In this document: positions 43,860 to 53,417 of the stretch, in pieces
Numbering within the stretch: the first letter of the stretch is position 1
Layout: the number at the start of each line of letters is the position of its first letter
NCBI GenBank assembly: GCA_021816865.1
Contig: JAKAWX010000004.1
Span: 62,001-126,000 of the forward strand
From: Thermoplasmata archaeon
GTDB taxonomy: Archaea > Thermoplasmatota > Thermoplasmata > Lutacidiplasmatales > UBA184
Reading direction: 5' to 3'
DNA: 64,000 bases
Made by a program: the position numbers and the translations under genes
Notes under the pieces: model-generated
The model's input: the letters and a program-made list of their open reading frames with translations, nothing else
The model's database searches: none
What the model was told of the DNA's origin: nothing

Positions 43860-44927
43860 ATGCGCCTCCTCGTGATCGACGACGACACGGTCTTCCGCGA
43901 GGAGCTCTCGACGTTGCTCAGCGACTGGGGCCACCAAGTCGAGAGCGTGAACTCGGCCGCGAAGGCGCTCGAGGCGCTCTCGATCGCCGAATTCGACGCG
44001 ATCTTCTCGGACGTACGGATGCCCCGGATGAACGGCATCGAGCTCTTGCGCCAGGTCCGCGAACGATGGCCCCGGGTCTTTGTCGTCATGATCACGGGGT
44101 ACGCGACCGTCGAGACCGCGGTCGAGGCGATGAAGCTGGGCGCTTTCGACTATCTCCGGAAACCGTTCCGCTCGGAGCACGTGCAGCGGATCATCGACCT
44201 GATCCAGGAGGAACGCGCGTTCTCGCACGGAGGCTTCGACGAGCGGGATCCCGTTCGGCTCGCCGAGCGGTGGGCGAAGGAGCGACGCGAGGTGCTCCTC
44301 CTCGGGGCGACCCCCAAACGGCCGATCCCGGGCGTGACGGTGATCGACCTCCCGATCTCGGAAGCGTCGGTCGGCTTCCGGGAGACCATCACGACGTTCG
44401 TCGAGTCGCATGCGCGGCCCGCCGTGGTCGTGGCGGGGATCGAGCGGCTCTTCCTCGCGCACCGGGCGGAAGAGATCGCGCAGATCCTTGGCGACGCGGT
44501 CGGCAAGATCGAAGGCAAGGGGCCGATCGGCATCGGCTTCGACCCGACCACGCTCCCCGAGCAGTCGGTCACGATGATCCGAACCGCGGTCTCCGCGGCC
44601 CGGGTCCACGGGACGCTCGGGGCGCTCGCGAACCCCCTGCGTCGCCTCATCCTCCGTCGGCTCGAGGAGGGGCCGACGTCGTTTACGGAGGTGATGAAGG
44701 CGGCCGGGATCGACGATTCCCCCAAGCTCTCCTTCCACCTGAGGACCCTCCAGGAGGACGGCCTGATCGCGCACGCGGGCGAGAACTACCGCCTGAGCCC
44801 GAGCGGCGAGGAGGCCGTGCGGATCCTGAAGGAGGTCGACGCGATCGGCTCCGCCGACCAGAACCGCATCCTCCTCTTCCCCGTCGGGACCCTGCCCGAA
44901 CGCGCGCGTCGGGACGCCGCCCGCTGA
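43860..44927 (+). CDS. Response regulator: receiver, DUF835-like and ArsR-type wHTH domains
   Basis: 355 residues. Residues 1-120 are a receiver (VIDDD at 5-9, phosphoacceptor Asp51 in IFSDVRMP, Lys in YLRKPFR); residues about 145-235 resemble DUF835 (RPAVVVAGIERLFLAHRAEE; IGIGFDPTTLPE); the end is a winged helix (LANPLRRLILRRLEEGPTSF; DSPKLSFHLRTLQEDGLIAH). A DNA-binding output is expected. Probably paired with the upstream kinase. TATA-like gttatctc (43831-43838) is 26 nt before the ATG. Confidence 0.9.
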   Translation: MRLLVIDDDTVFREELSTLLSDWGHQVESVNSAAKALEALSIAEFDAIFSDVRMPRMNGIELLRQVRERWPRVFVVMITGYATVETAVEAMKLGAFDYLRKPFRSEHVQRIIDLIQEERAFSHGGFDERDPVRLAERWAKERREVLLLGATPKRPIPGVTVIDLPISEASVGFRETITTFVESHARPAVVVAGIERLFLAHRAEEIAQILGDAVGKIEGKGPIGIGFDPTTLPEQSVTMIRTAVSAARVHGTLGALANPLRRLILRRLEEGPTSFTEVMKAAGIDDSPKLSFHLRTLQEDGLIAHAGENYRLSPSGEEAVRILKEVDAIGSADQNRILLFPVGTLPERARRDAAR

Positions 44928-45045
44928 CGGGGGCGGTCCGCGGGCCGTGCCCCGTATCCGGCCGAGCGAGCCGTCGGCGTCGGGGGTCCCCGGTTTCCCC
45001 GAGCGACCCGTGGGCTTTATCTCCCGTCCCGCCCCGTCGCTCCGT

Positions 45046-46368
45046 ATGGAGCGGCCGCGCGTAGTGATCATGGGGGCGGCGGGCCGGGACTTTCACAACT
45101 TCAACGTTCTCTACCGCGGAAAATCGGCCTACGATGTGGTCGCGTTCACCGCGGCCCAGATCCCGAACATCGCCGGACGCGCGTACCCGCCGTCGCTGGC
45201 GGGACCGGGGTACCCGAACGGGATCCCGATCGTCCCGGAACGGGACCTCCCCGACCTCGTGCGGCGCGAAGGGATCGACCTCGTCGTCCTGTCGTACTCC
45301 GACCTGCCGCACCTCGAGGTAATGCACAAGGCGTCGATCGCGCTCGCGGCCGGGGCGAGTTTCCTTCTTCCCGGCCCGCGCGAGACCGAGCTGAGGTCGT
45401 CGAAACCGGTCGTCAGCATCTGCGCGGTCCGTACCGGGGCGGGCAAGAGCCCGTTGACGCGCTACGTCTCCCGCTACCTGCGCGCGCACGGCCGCCGGGT
45501 GGCGATCGTCCGCCACCCGATGCCGTACGGCGATCTCGGGGCCCAGGCGGTCCAGCGGTTCGCGACGTTGGCCGACCTTGACCGTGCCAACTGCACGATC
45601 GAGGAGCGCGAGGAGTACGAGCCGCACCTGCGCGAGGGAGCCGTCGTCTTCGCGGGCGTCGACTACGAGCCGATCCTCCGGGCGGCCGAGCGCGAGGCGG
45701 ATATCGTTCTCTGGGACGGCGGCAACAACGACCTCCCGTTCTACGCGCCCGACCTGCACATCGTGGTCGCCGACCCTCACCGCGCAGGTCACGAGCTCTC
45801 CTACCATCCGGGCGAGGCGAACTTCCGCAAGGCGGACGTCATCGTCATCAGCAAGACCGACTCGGCTCCGGCCGAGGGGGTCCGAGAGGTCGAGGAGAGC
45901 GCGGCCCGCGCGAATCCGAAGGCGCTCCTCCTCAAGGCCGGGCTGAGCCTTTCGGCCGCGGACCCGGAGCGGCTGCGCGGGCGACGCGTCCTGGTCGTTG
46001 AGGACGGTCCCACGCTCACCCACGGCGGGATGGCGTTCGGCGCGGCGATGCTGGTCGCCGAGGCCCACGGCGCTGTGGTCGTGGACGCCCAGCAGTCGGC
46101 GGTCGGGAGCCTCGCCGGTGTCTACCAGGAGTACCCCCACCTGAGGCGGATCCTCCCCGCGATGGGCTACGGCGCGGCGCAGGTCCGCGACCTCGAAGAG
46201 ACGATCCGCGGCTCGGCGGCCGAGCTCGTGCTCGACGGGAGCCCCGTCGACCTGAGCCGCCTCGTGCACGTTCCCCAGCCGATCGTCTCGGTCGGCTACA
46301 ATTTCGACGACCTCGGGGGCGGCGTCGCGGCGGTGCTCGACCGCTTCCTCGCGGACCACCCGCTCTGA
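45046..46368 (+). CDS. Cyclic 2,3-diphosphoglycerate synthetase-like P-loop protein (COG2403)
   Basis: 440 residues. MGAAGRDFHNFNVLYRGKSA is the characteristic start; a P-loop RTGAGKSPLTRYVSRYL follows at about 130-145, with ERPRVVIMG before it. In Methanothermus the family member makes cyclic 2,3-diphosphoglycerate, a thermoprotectant and phosphate store; many homologues carry no proven function. TATA-like ctttatct (45015-45022) 28 nt upstream of the ATG. Confidence 0.78.
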   Translation: MERPRVVIMGAAGRDFHNFNVLYRGKSAYDVVAFTAAQIPNIAGRAYPPSLAGPGYPNGIPIVPERDLPDLVRREGIDLVVLSYSDLPHLEVMHKASIALAAGASFLLPGPRETELRSSKPVVSICAVRTGAGKSPLTRYVSRYLRAHGRRVAIVRHPMPYGDLGAQAVQRFATLADLDRANCTIEEREEYEPHLREGAVVFAGVDYEPILRAAEREADIVLWDGGNNDLPFYAPDLHIVVADPHRAGHELSYHPGEANFRKADVIVISKTDSAPAEGVREVEESAARANPKALLLKAGLSLSAADPERLRGRRVLVVEDGPTLTHGGMAFGAAMLVAEAHGAVVVDAQQSAVGSLAGVYQEYPHLRRILPAMGYGAAQVRDLEETIRGSAAELVLDGSPVDLSRLVHVPQPIVSVGYNFDDLGGGVAAVLDRFLADHPL

Positions 46369-46518
46369 GCCCGCCCACAGGCTTCCGGTCCGGAAACCCG
46401 GCTCCGTGCCGGCAGTATCTCATCGGGGTTGCGTCGCTCGCGGCCCTCCGAGTTTCCCGCCGGCGGGAGTCGGACAGCAAGACCGTTCGGCGCCGGCCAA
46501 GCGAGTCGTAAGGAGGCC

Positions 46519-47763
46519 GTGACGGCGTACGAGCGGACCGGGAACCTCCGGGAGGCGGGCAACCTCCATCGCAAGATCGCGCACGGGATGCGGGACGACC
46601 CCGCGTCGGCCCGACACCACTGGGAGGAAGCGCGTCGCCTCCTCGGGGCCGGCCCCGAGACCCCCGAGCTGGCCCGCCTCTATACCACGATCGCCGGGTA
46701 CCGCTACGAGGACGGCGATGCTCCCGGAGCGGTCGAGCTGTATGGGCGCGCGGCGGAGGTCGCCCGACGTGTCGAGGACCCGGTGACCCAGGTCTCGGCC
46801 CTGATCGTGCTCTCGGGCGTGCGACCGGTGCGCGATGAGGAACGAATGTTCGAGGACCTTCGGGAAGCGGTCGACCTCGCCGAGCGTCGGGAACTCAGTG
46901 ACCTGATCCCCAACCTCTACCTGGTGCTGGCACTGGCCCGCCTGCACGTCCGGGGCGACGGTCCGGGGGCTGAGCAGGCACTCGCCGCGGCGCTCGCCGC
47001 CGCCCGTCGGGCGCAGGACGTCTACTCGGAACGAGCGATCGAAGGGAACCTCGTCAGCTACGTCGCTTGGCGCCTCGGGGAGTACGAGCTGGCCCTCCGG
47101 ACGGTCGCGGCCCACGCCCAGTACGCGGCCGGGGACCCCCGCAAGCTCGAACCGACCGCGATGCTGGTCGACGCGGAGATCGCGCTCACTCGGGGAGATT
47201 GGGACCGCGTGACCCAGGACCTCGAGGAGGCGGGAGCGTTGCTCGAGGGCGCCCGGGACTGGAGCGAGCGGGTCCAACTTTGGAACTTGCGAGCCCGCGT
47301 CGAGTTGCGCCGGGGGCGCCTATCTCGCGCGCGGGACGCGCTCCGGGAGGCCCGGGGGCTCGCCAACCGGGCCGGGACCCCCGCGCTGATGGCGGCTCTC
47401 TACGCGGAGACCCTGCTCCTCGATGTCGAAGCCGCGACGAGGGCCGGCGAGGCCGAGGCAGCACGGGAGGCGTTGGCCGCGCTCGCGTCCCTCGGCGACG
47501 ACTCCGGGCAGCCCACGATCCGGGCGTACTCGGCGCGGGGCCGGGGGTTGTACCTCGCGTCGACGGGCGACCTCTCGGGCGCGATCGCCGCTCTCGAGGA
47601 GGCGAGTTCGCTCTGGGAACGGGTCGGGTGGAAGTACGAGCTTTCCCAGAGTCAGCTCCGCCTCGCCGAGCTCTACCGCGCCGCGGGCTCCTCGTCGACG
47701 GCCGACCTCCTCGAAAGTACCGCTCGCTCCTATCTCGGGCGGATCCGGGCGACCCTCCCGTGA
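46519..47763 (+). CDS. TPR-repeat protein
   Basis: 414 residues of about nine helical TPR-like repeats (for example ARLYTTIAGYRYEDGDAPGA; ALVAYERTGNLREAGN-like start; AELYRAAGSSSTADLLESTA). No enzymatic domain. A scaffold role is inferred. Start uncertain: GTG at 46519, or TTG at 46429. It could be the surviving C-terminal part of a larger ATPase-TPR protein. Confidence 0.7.
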   Translation: MTAYERTGNLREAGNLHRKIAHGMRDDPASARHHWEEARRLLGAGPETPELARLYTTIAGYRYEDGDAPGAVELYGRAAEVARRVEDPVTQVSALIVLSGVRPVRDEERMFEDLREAVDLAERRELSDLIPNLYLVLALARLHVRGDGPGAEQALAAALAAARRAQDVYSERAIEGNLVSYVAWRLGEYELALRTVAAHAQYAAGDPRKLEPTAMLVDAEIALTRGDWDRVTQDLEEAGALLEGARDWSERVQLWNLRARVELRRGRLSRARDALREARGLANRAGTPALMAALYAETLLLDVEAATRAGEAEAAREALAALASLGDDSGQPTIRAYSARGRGLYLASTGDLSGAIAALEEASSLWERVGWKYELSQSQLRLAELYRAAGSSSTADLLESTARSYLGRIRATLP

Positions 47764-47811
47764 CGCACGGTCGTCCGGCGGACGGATTGAGGCCGACGGA
47801 GATCGTCCGGG

Positions 47812-48552
47812 CTAGATCTGGAAGTGGTCCCCGTCCTCCACGACCACGGAGTCCGGGAAGATCCGGCGGGCTTCCGCCGCGATCGCGGTTTCCGAGCCGG
47901 GCTTGTCGCCCACGTGGTTGATCCAGAGCCGGCGGGCCCCCATCGACGCCGCGGTCTCCGCCGCTTGAGCGCCGGTGCTGTGGCCGAACTCGCGCGCGAG
48001 CGCGGCGTACGTCTCGGAGTACGTGGCCTCATGGACAACGACGTCGGCCCGCACGTCCCGCGCCGCGGACGGTTCGCGCGTGTCCCCGGAGTAGAACGCC
48101 GTGACATCCCCCGAGGAGAGGAGGTAGCCGTTGTTGACGACGGTGTGGTCGAGCGGAACGGAACGGACGCTCCACCCGGCGATCTCGACGTGGACGTCCT
48201 CCGACTCGACCAGGCGGAACGGGTAGAGCTCGGCGGGCTCGACAACGGTGCCGTTCGCGGCGAAGACCGCCCGGAGGATCGCTCCGAGCCCGGGGGGCGA
48301 GACGACGGTGAGAGGCCGCGTCCGCCCCGAGATCAGCGTGTGCAGGAGGAAATCGAACAGGCCCGCAACGTGGTCGGAGTGCAGGTGCGACAGGAGAACG
48401 CCGTCGACCTCCCCGAAACGTCCGAGGTCGTAGAGGCGGCCCGTGGCTCCCGCCCCGCAGTCGAGGAGGATCGAATCGAAGAGGGTGCTGCACGGCCCCC
48501 GCCGGGACCCGCGGAAGTTGCCGGCGCCGGTGCCGAGGAAGTCGACTCGCAT
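47812..48552 (-). CDS. Metallo-beta-lactamase-fold hydrolase (RNase Z-like)
   Basis: 246 residues. MRVDFLGTGAGNFRGSRRGP opens the fold; SHLHSDHVAGLFDF supplies the HxHxDH zinc site, with further ligands in LDHTVV, YSGDTREPS, HEATYS and INHVGDKPGS. Closest in layout to tRNase Z/ElaC-type enzymes, though the tRNA-binding exosite arm is not evident. ATG at 48552. Confidence 0.85.
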   Translation of the reverse strand: MRVDFLGTGAGNFRGSRRGPCSTLFDSILLDCGAGATGRLYDLGRFGEVDGVLLSHLHSDHVAGLFDFLLHTLISGRTRPLTVVSPPGLGAILRAVFAANGTVVEPAELYPFRLVESEDVHVEIAGWSVRSVPLDHTVVNNGYLLSSGDVTAFYSGDTREPSAARDVRADVVVHEATYSETYAALAREFGHSTGAQAAETAASMGARRLWINHVGDKPGSETAIAAEARRIFPDSVVVEDGDHFQI

Positions 48553-49057
48553 CGGGGCGTTCCCGGGCGCGCCGAGAAGGTGGCAAGGAGATAAGGGCCG
48601 TCGGGCACGGGAGGCCGAACGAGGGGGCCCGTCCGCCAAATCGAGACGGTCGGGAGGGCTCCGGCCCACCCGACAAGCCCCAACCGAGGGTCGGTTCGGG
48701 GCCTCACTTCGCCGCTGCAAGCTGCCCGGTTACGGCACAGCGTCCGCGCGTCGAGGCAGACGAGCCCTCCCCTTATTTCGTGATCTGTCTCGGACTCGGG
48801 GAAGAGGAAGCCGCCCGACCGTCCCCTTTGGAGGAAGGCGATCCTACCCCTTCGCGAGTTCTCCCGAGGACACCCCTGGTCTCGGTCGAGTCCGACGCCC
48901 TCGTTGCGGGGGTCTGCGGACCGGCCCGGGGGCGAACCCGACCGGTCGTCTCGAATCCGGCGGTGTGGACGCGGCCCCGGGTCCGTTCACCGCCGGAAAC
49001 CCGGCCGTGGGGCGGGGCGGAGGACCTCTTAGGGTCAGGGTGAGTGCCGTGATCGCG
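48553..49057. other. Intergenic region upstream of the AlkZ-like gene
   Basis: 505 bases with no recognisable gene. Two TATA-like elements occur: CCTTATCTCC (about 48588-48596, minus strand) for the MBL gene and ccttatttcg (about 48771-48780) on the plus strand. Confidence 0.4.
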
Positions 49058-50308
49058 ATGACCTCCGCTCCGATCCGCACCTCCCTCCAGGCGGCGCGAC
49101 GGCTGGCGGTCACCAAACAGCATCTGTCTGGTGGGCGCCCACGCCGAGCCACGGCCGAACGCATCGTGGAGTCCGTTCGAGACCTGCCGTACGTTCAGTG
49201 GGATCCGGTCAGCGTCGTGGCCCCCTCCCATATCCTCTCGCTCTGGGCTCGAGTCGGGGCGTTTCGGCGGGCAGACTTCGACCGGCTGCTCTGGGCCGAG
49301 AGGCGCCTCCTCCAGCATTGGATTCCCTTCGCCAGCGTCGTCGCGACCGAGGACTACCCCATCTACGCGTCCCTCATGCGACGGTATCCGGATTCCCTTT
49401 CCGACTCTTGGGGAACGCAACGCGCCCGGGCCCGAGCGTTCCTGGCCAAGCACGGGGACCTTCGCAAGAGCGTCCTCGCAGAACTCCGGAGCGGTCCGCT
49501 CCAGCTGAACCAGTTCAAAGACCACGCGGGGACCAAGAGGGACTCGGCGGACTGGCAACCCTCGAGCGCGGTCTCCGAGATGCTCTGGCACCTTCTCATG
49601 TCCGGCCAGGCGATGGTCGTTGGTCACGACGGGAACCAGAACCTATGGGGGCTGCCCGACGCCTTCCTTCCCTCCTGGGTCGACCGAACGGTGCTCTCCG
49701 AGGAGGCGGCCGACCGGGAAGCGGCCGAGCGGGCACTCCGGGGACTCGGGGTGGCGACCGCGCAGGAGATCCACTACTACTTCGTTCGGGGCTGCTGCCG
49801 AGACATTCGATCGACCCTGCAGACCTTAGTGGCGGACTCCCGGATCCGCCGGGTGGTGGTCGAGGGGCTGCCCGGGCGCGACGAACGCTTCGTCCATGCG
49901 GACGACGTGGCCCTGCTCGAAGACCTGGCGACGGACAACTTCTCGCCGCGGGTCGCCGTGCTTCCCCCGTTCGACAACATGGTCTCGAGCCCGGCCCGGG
50001 GCAAGCGGTTGTTCGGCTTCGACTACGTCCGCGAGCAGTTCCTTCCGAAGGCGAAGCGTCGGTTCGGACTGTGGGTCCTTCCGGTTCTTCGGGGCGAGGA
50101 GTTCGTCGGGCGCGCGGACGCCCGCCTGGACAAGGAGAAGCGACGCCTCCAGATCCTCGCGCTCTTCGCCGAGCCCGGCGCACCGACGGCGCGAGCTGTC
50201 GGCACGGAGATCCGGGAGGAGCTCGATCGCCTCGCGGCGTTCCTGGGAGCCGACTCGGTGGCGTTCAGCGCAAGAGTGCCCTCGATGTGGAAGGGCGGCC
50301 TCTGCTAG
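49058..50308 (+). CDS. AlkZ/YcaQ-like DNA glycosylase (HTH_42 superfamily)
   Basis: 416 residues. The family signature VQWDPVSVVAPSH (Gln-x-Asp near residue 48) holds the catalytic QxD of YcaQ/AlkZ crosslink-repair glycosylases, followed by winged-helix modules. Predicted to remove alkylated bases or unhook interstrand crosslinks, inferred from family. ATG at 49058; an in-frame GTG at 49040 is possible. First gene of a lower-density accessory stretch. Confidence 0.8.
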   Translation: MTSAPIRTSLQAARRLAVTKQHLSGGRPRRATAERIVESVRDLPYVQWDPVSVVAPSHILSLWARVGAFRRADFDRLLWAERRLLQHWIPFASVVATEDYPIYASLMRRYPDSLSDSWGTQRARARAFLAKHGDLRKSVLAELRSGPLQLNQFKDHAGTKRDSADWQPSSAVSEMLWHLLMSGQAMVVGHDGNQNLWGLPDAFLPSWVDRTVLSEEAADREAAERALRGLGVATAQEIHYYFVRGCCRDIRSTLQTLVADSRIRRVVVEGLPGRDERFVHADDVALLEDLATDNFSPRVAVLPPFDNMVSSPARGKRLFGFDYVREQFLPKAKRRFGLWVLPVLRGEEFVGRADARLDKEKRRLQILALFAEPGAPTARAVGTEIREELDRLAAFLGADSVAFSARVPSMWKGGLC

Positions 50309-50797
50309 CGTCGGCCACCCCGTAGCCGTCGACCAGAAACCCCCGACCCTCCGCGGACGGGTCGATGCTCCCCTCGGCGACGCCGCGTATGCGGGCCCAC
50401 GGAACGTTACGTAGGTCGCCGAACGGGGTGGGGAACCGTTCTTTCCTCCGAGGTTCCGATGGACGGCCCGTTCGAAAGGTCGCTCCGCCGGGCGGAGGAC
50501 GATCCTCCACTACCGTCACCACCCTCAGGTGTTCCGCGAGGAGTATCGGTTCCAGGCGTAAGTCGAAGGGGCTTTCCCCGCGATCATACGGCACCAGGGG
50601 CCATTCCCGCGTGCCCGGAACTCGGTGATGCAGCGACGCGAGGCCCGGGGGAGAACGATCGCGCGGATCGTCGATCTACTGGCGAGGTCCCGAGCGGACC
50701 AAAGGGCGGTGAGAATCGTGGGACCCAACTGCGACCGACGAAACCGCGTTATAGTTGGACGGGATGGCTCGACAGGTATCGACGCGAGGGTCAGGCG
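50309..50797. other. Intergenic region between the AlkZ-like and VOC genes
   Basis: 489 bases. No convincing gene. A 109-codon open frame on the minus strand (ending at 50265) was considered and not accepted. A TATA-like gttatagt (50750-50757) is the promoter of the next gene. Confidence 0.4.
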
Positions 50798-51199
50798 TTG
50801 GCGATCGACCACGTGAACGCATTCGCGTTGACCGTGCGTGACGTCAAGCGGTGCGCCGATTTCTATCGCGACAAGCTGGGGCTGAAGCTGGCGGAACTCT
50901 CGGACGATTTCGCGTACCTGAAGTTCGGCGACAAAGGCGGGCCCGGCCTCGCGCTGGTCTCCGCCAAGGGCCTGGCTCGGGAGATTCCCAAAGAGCGTGT
51001 TCGACCGGAGGAGAGCCCCTTCCAGCGGAACTACTTCGCGGTCTTTCTGGACGACGCGGACCGTGCGTATGACGAGCTCCGGGAGAAAGGGGTCCGGTTC
51101 CTGCAGCCACCGGCCACCCGACCGGACGGGCAGCGATTCGCGTTTTTCGAGGACCCCGAAGGGAACCTCTGGGAGATCTCGCACTTTGCGAAGAAGTAG
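50798..51199 (+). CDS. VOC/glyoxalase-superfamily protein
   Basis: 133 residues. IDHVNAFALTVRDVKRCADF opens the fold and FFEDPEGNLWEISHF closes it, with His and Glu metal-ligand positions. Metal-dependent glyoxalase or dioxygenase-like, or a resistance protein; specificity unknown. TTG at 50798 with a purine-rich region (cgagggtcagg) about 8 nt upstream; TATA-like gttatagt is about 45 nt away. Confidence 0.78.
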   Translation: MAIDHVNAFALTVRDVKRCADFYRDKLGLKLAELSDDFAYLKFGDKGGPGLALVSAKGLAREIPKERVRPEESPFQRNYFAVFLDDADRAYDELREKGVRFLQPPATRPDGQRFAFFEDPEGNLWEISHFAKK

Positions 51200-51237
51200 A
51201 GCGGGCCGCATCTAGGGTCGGCAGGAAGGAACCCACT

Positions 51238-51801
51238 TTGGCGGGTCGAAGAGCTCGGTCATCCAGCCCGAGGAGGAAGCGCGCGCCTCGGACGATCGGC
51301 GAAGCCGACTTGGCGAGGGCCTGGATCGAGTGGCTCGAGGAAACTCGACGGGGCTACCTGGAGAAACTGCTCGAGTTGGCACCGGAGGAGCGCCTCAGGG
51401 ACCGAGGCGCGTCCTTCCCTTCGATCCAGGACATCTTCCTCCATATCCTCGACAACAACGTTTGGTGGTTCGAGAGCGTGCCCAAAGATCGCCAGGAAAC
51501 GCATCCCGAGGTGAAGGGCGCCTTGTCCCCGGCCGAGATCCGAAGGGTGGTGGGACGCATCGCCCGGACCAATCGGGCCCTCGCGAGGTCGCTGACCCCG
51601 GCCCGACTCGACCGGAGTTTTGTGATCCGAGGAGTCCAGGGGAACGGAAAGCCCTTCGAAATGCGAGCGAACCTTCGGACCATCATCTGGCACATGGTGG
51701 AGGAAGAGCTCCAGCACCGGGGCGAGATGAACGCTCTCTTCTGGCAGATGGACACGGACGCTCCGACGCGCGCCTGGTTCAGCAGCTCGTTGGCCGAGTG
51801 A
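51238..51801 (+). CDS. DinB-superfamily protein (DUF664-like, four-helix metalloprotein)
   Basis: 187 residues. IFLHILDNNVWWFESV and WHMVEEELQHRGEMNALFW carry the histidines expected of the DinB/YfiT metal-binding four-helix bundle. Unrelated to polymerase DinB. Typical roles are thiol-dependent detoxification. TTG at 51238 with Shine-Dalgarno ggaagga (51222-51228) and 9-nt spacing. The bacterial-style start suggests acquisition, as with its neighbours. Confidence 0.72.
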   Translation: MAGRRARSSSPRRKRAPRTIGEADLARAWIEWLEETRRGYLEKLLELAPEERLRDRGASFPSIQDIFLHILDNNVWWFESVPKDRQETHPEVKGALSPAEIRRVVGRIARTNRALARSLTPARLDRSFVIRGVQGNGKPFEMRANLRTIIWHMVEEELQHRGEMNALFWQMDTDAPTRAWFSSSLAE

Positions 51802-52088
51802 AATCTGCGTACCCCCTCCGTACAGCTAGTCGGGCAACGTTGGCCCGGTGGTTACGCCCGGCCCCTACCCGAAGCATTCGGACACGCTCTAAGGACGCGC
51901 GAGGGCGGACCGTCGGCCACCATATGGGCCTAGCATAATCGGTCCCGAACCAAGCTAACGGCCCCGAGGGGGGTCTCCTTCCCGGACTTAGCCCCTGCGG
52001 TGATTCGCAACTCGCGCCAGAGGGAGCGCGGCTCTTCTCAAGGTCGAGGGGGGATCGATCGGGTGAGGTTGGTGACGTCTCGAGCCCA

Positions 52089-53318
52089 TCAGGGGAAGAT
52101 CGGAGGGCTGGTTTGGAGAGGGCGTGGGGCGGCGGCGCCGGTGAGATCGGGCTCCATCGCCGGGTCGGAAGTGAAGAGCTCCCGCGCGCGCTCCGGGCTT
52201 CGGAAAGCCGGGAACATTCGGAGCACCCCCACCGATCCGAAGGCGAGGACGACGACCACGGAGATGAACAGGGAGTACCACTGATCGCTGATGATTCCCA
52301 GAGCGAGCGTGAGCGTCAAGATCACCGTGGCACTCGTCAGCCGAGTGTTCATCAGCACCGCCACGGGCCCGGCGCGCTCGCGCCCCATGAACTTCCGGGC
52401 CGTCGGGAATACTGCGGCGAACTTGAGGGCGCTCGCGGCTGCGATGATCACGAGGAGGACCACAATGTTGGCGGCGACGAACCCGATATCGACCTTGAGA
52501 CCGACCGCCAGGAAGTACAGGGGAATGAAGATCGCGAAGGAAATCTGACGGATGTTGCGCAAGAACTCCTCCCCAACGAACTGCGAAAACAGCAGTCCCA
52601 ATAGAAAGACGAAGAGGATGCCCGGGACACCGACTAGGGCGGAGAGGAGCGCGAGGACCGCGAGGGAGAAGAACAGGGAGCGGGCGCTGATGTTCGTGAA
52701 CAGCGCGCTCGGTGACTGCCGCGCCACGGCTTTCGATAGGTAGGGGAGGAGTATCGCCGCCGCGGCGAGAGCCCCGAGGATCCCGAGATTGAAGAGCAAG
52801 CCGGGCGTAGTAAGGAAGGTGGTCGTCGTGACGGTGAAGTCCTCAACCAAATTGACCGAGAGTGTGGCCGCCAGAACGAGGCGGCCGAACGGGAGGTTCG
52901 CGAGGTCGTACTGCTGAAGTGTCGTATAGACAATCGAAATGGAAGTGTCGGCGAGCGCGGTCGCCCCAATCACGCTGACCAGGAGCGGGGCATGGATTCC
53001 GTAGTAGAGGAGAACGTACAGCCCGGCGAATGGGACAAGGAAACCGCCGAATCCCAGGACGAACGCCCTTCGGAAGTTCGTGCGAAGGAATCCGAGGTTG
53101 GTCTCAAGCCCCGCCAGAAAGACGATCAGCAGGCTTCCAAAGGTGAGGAGCGAATCCGTCCCCGTGGGGAGAGTGAAGCGGAAGAGGGAGACGAGGGCGA
53201 TTCCCGCGACGATTTCGAGCGCCGTGATCGGCAACTGAGTCCATCGGGCCACGACTGCGGTGGCGACCACCGTTCCCAGGACGACCACGAGGTCCAGGTC
53301 GAACGTATTCAGTGCCAT
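52089..53318 (-). CDS. Cation:proton antiporter (CPA2/NapA-KefB-like)
   Basis: 409 residues, about 12 membrane helices. TALADTSISIVYTTLQQYDL marks the unwound ion-binding helix with the conserved Asp in the usual NapA-like TSD(A) region, and FLRNIRQISFAIFIPLYFLA and VAVLMNTRLTSATVI follow. Exchanges Na+ or K+ for protons. The C-terminal 35 residues are cytoplasmic and Pro-rich. TATA element GATTATAACC (53345-53354, written on plus) lies 31 nt upstream, with tandem repeats between. Confidence 0.85.
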   Translation of the reverse strand: MALNTFDLDLVVVLGTVVATAVVARWTQLPITALEIVAGIALVSLFRFTLPTGTDSLLTFGSLLIVFLAGLETNLGFLRTNFRRAFVLGFGGFLVPFAGLYVLLYYGIHAPLLVSVIGATALADTSISIVYTTLQQYDLANLPFGRLVLAATLSVNLVEDFTVTTTTFLTTPGLLFNLGILGALAAAAILLPYLSKAVARQSPSALFTNISARSLFFSLAVLALLSALVGVPGILFVFLLGLLFSQFVGEEFLRNIRQISFAIFIPLYFLAVGLKVDIGFVAANIVVLLVIIAAASALKFAAVFPTARKFMGRERAGPVAVLMNTRLTSATVILTLTLALGIISDQWYSLFISVVVVLAFGSVGVLRMFPAFRSPERARELFTSDPAMEPDLTGAAAPRPLQTSPPIFP

Positions 53319-53328
53319 CGTGCGGGTT

Positions 53329-53354
53329 TATGCGTATGCGTACGGATTATAACC
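53329..53354 (-). promoter_or_regulatory. Antiporter promoter with tandem repeats
   Basis: TATA-like GGTTATAATC (minus strand; 53345-53354) and, between it and the ATG, two exact copies of tatgcg (53329-53334 and 53335-53340) followed by a third imperfect copy. A regulator-binding site is inferred. Confidence 0.4.
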
Positions 53355-53417
53355 TTAGCGGTTGTGAGGCCCCGCGGTTCCATGGGTCGGGCCCTTCCGG
53401 GGGACGGCTGCCTACCG

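Noticed and set aside
48780-49043. An 87-codon plus-strand frame upstream of the AlkZ-like gene
   Set aside because: Arg/Pro/Ser-rich noise with no domain, although a TATA-like element lies just upstream.
50265-50594. A 109-codon minus-strand open frame between the AlkZ-like and VOC genes
   Set aside because: It overlaps the end of the AlkZ-like gene, has no recognised motif and no promoter or ribosome site, and could be a decayed fragment only.
51802-52088. Possible tRNA or small-RNA fragment downstream of the DinB-superfamily gene
   Set aside because: A scan for tRNA arms (TTCGA loop, acceptor pairing) found none; the 287 bases show nothing recognisable.
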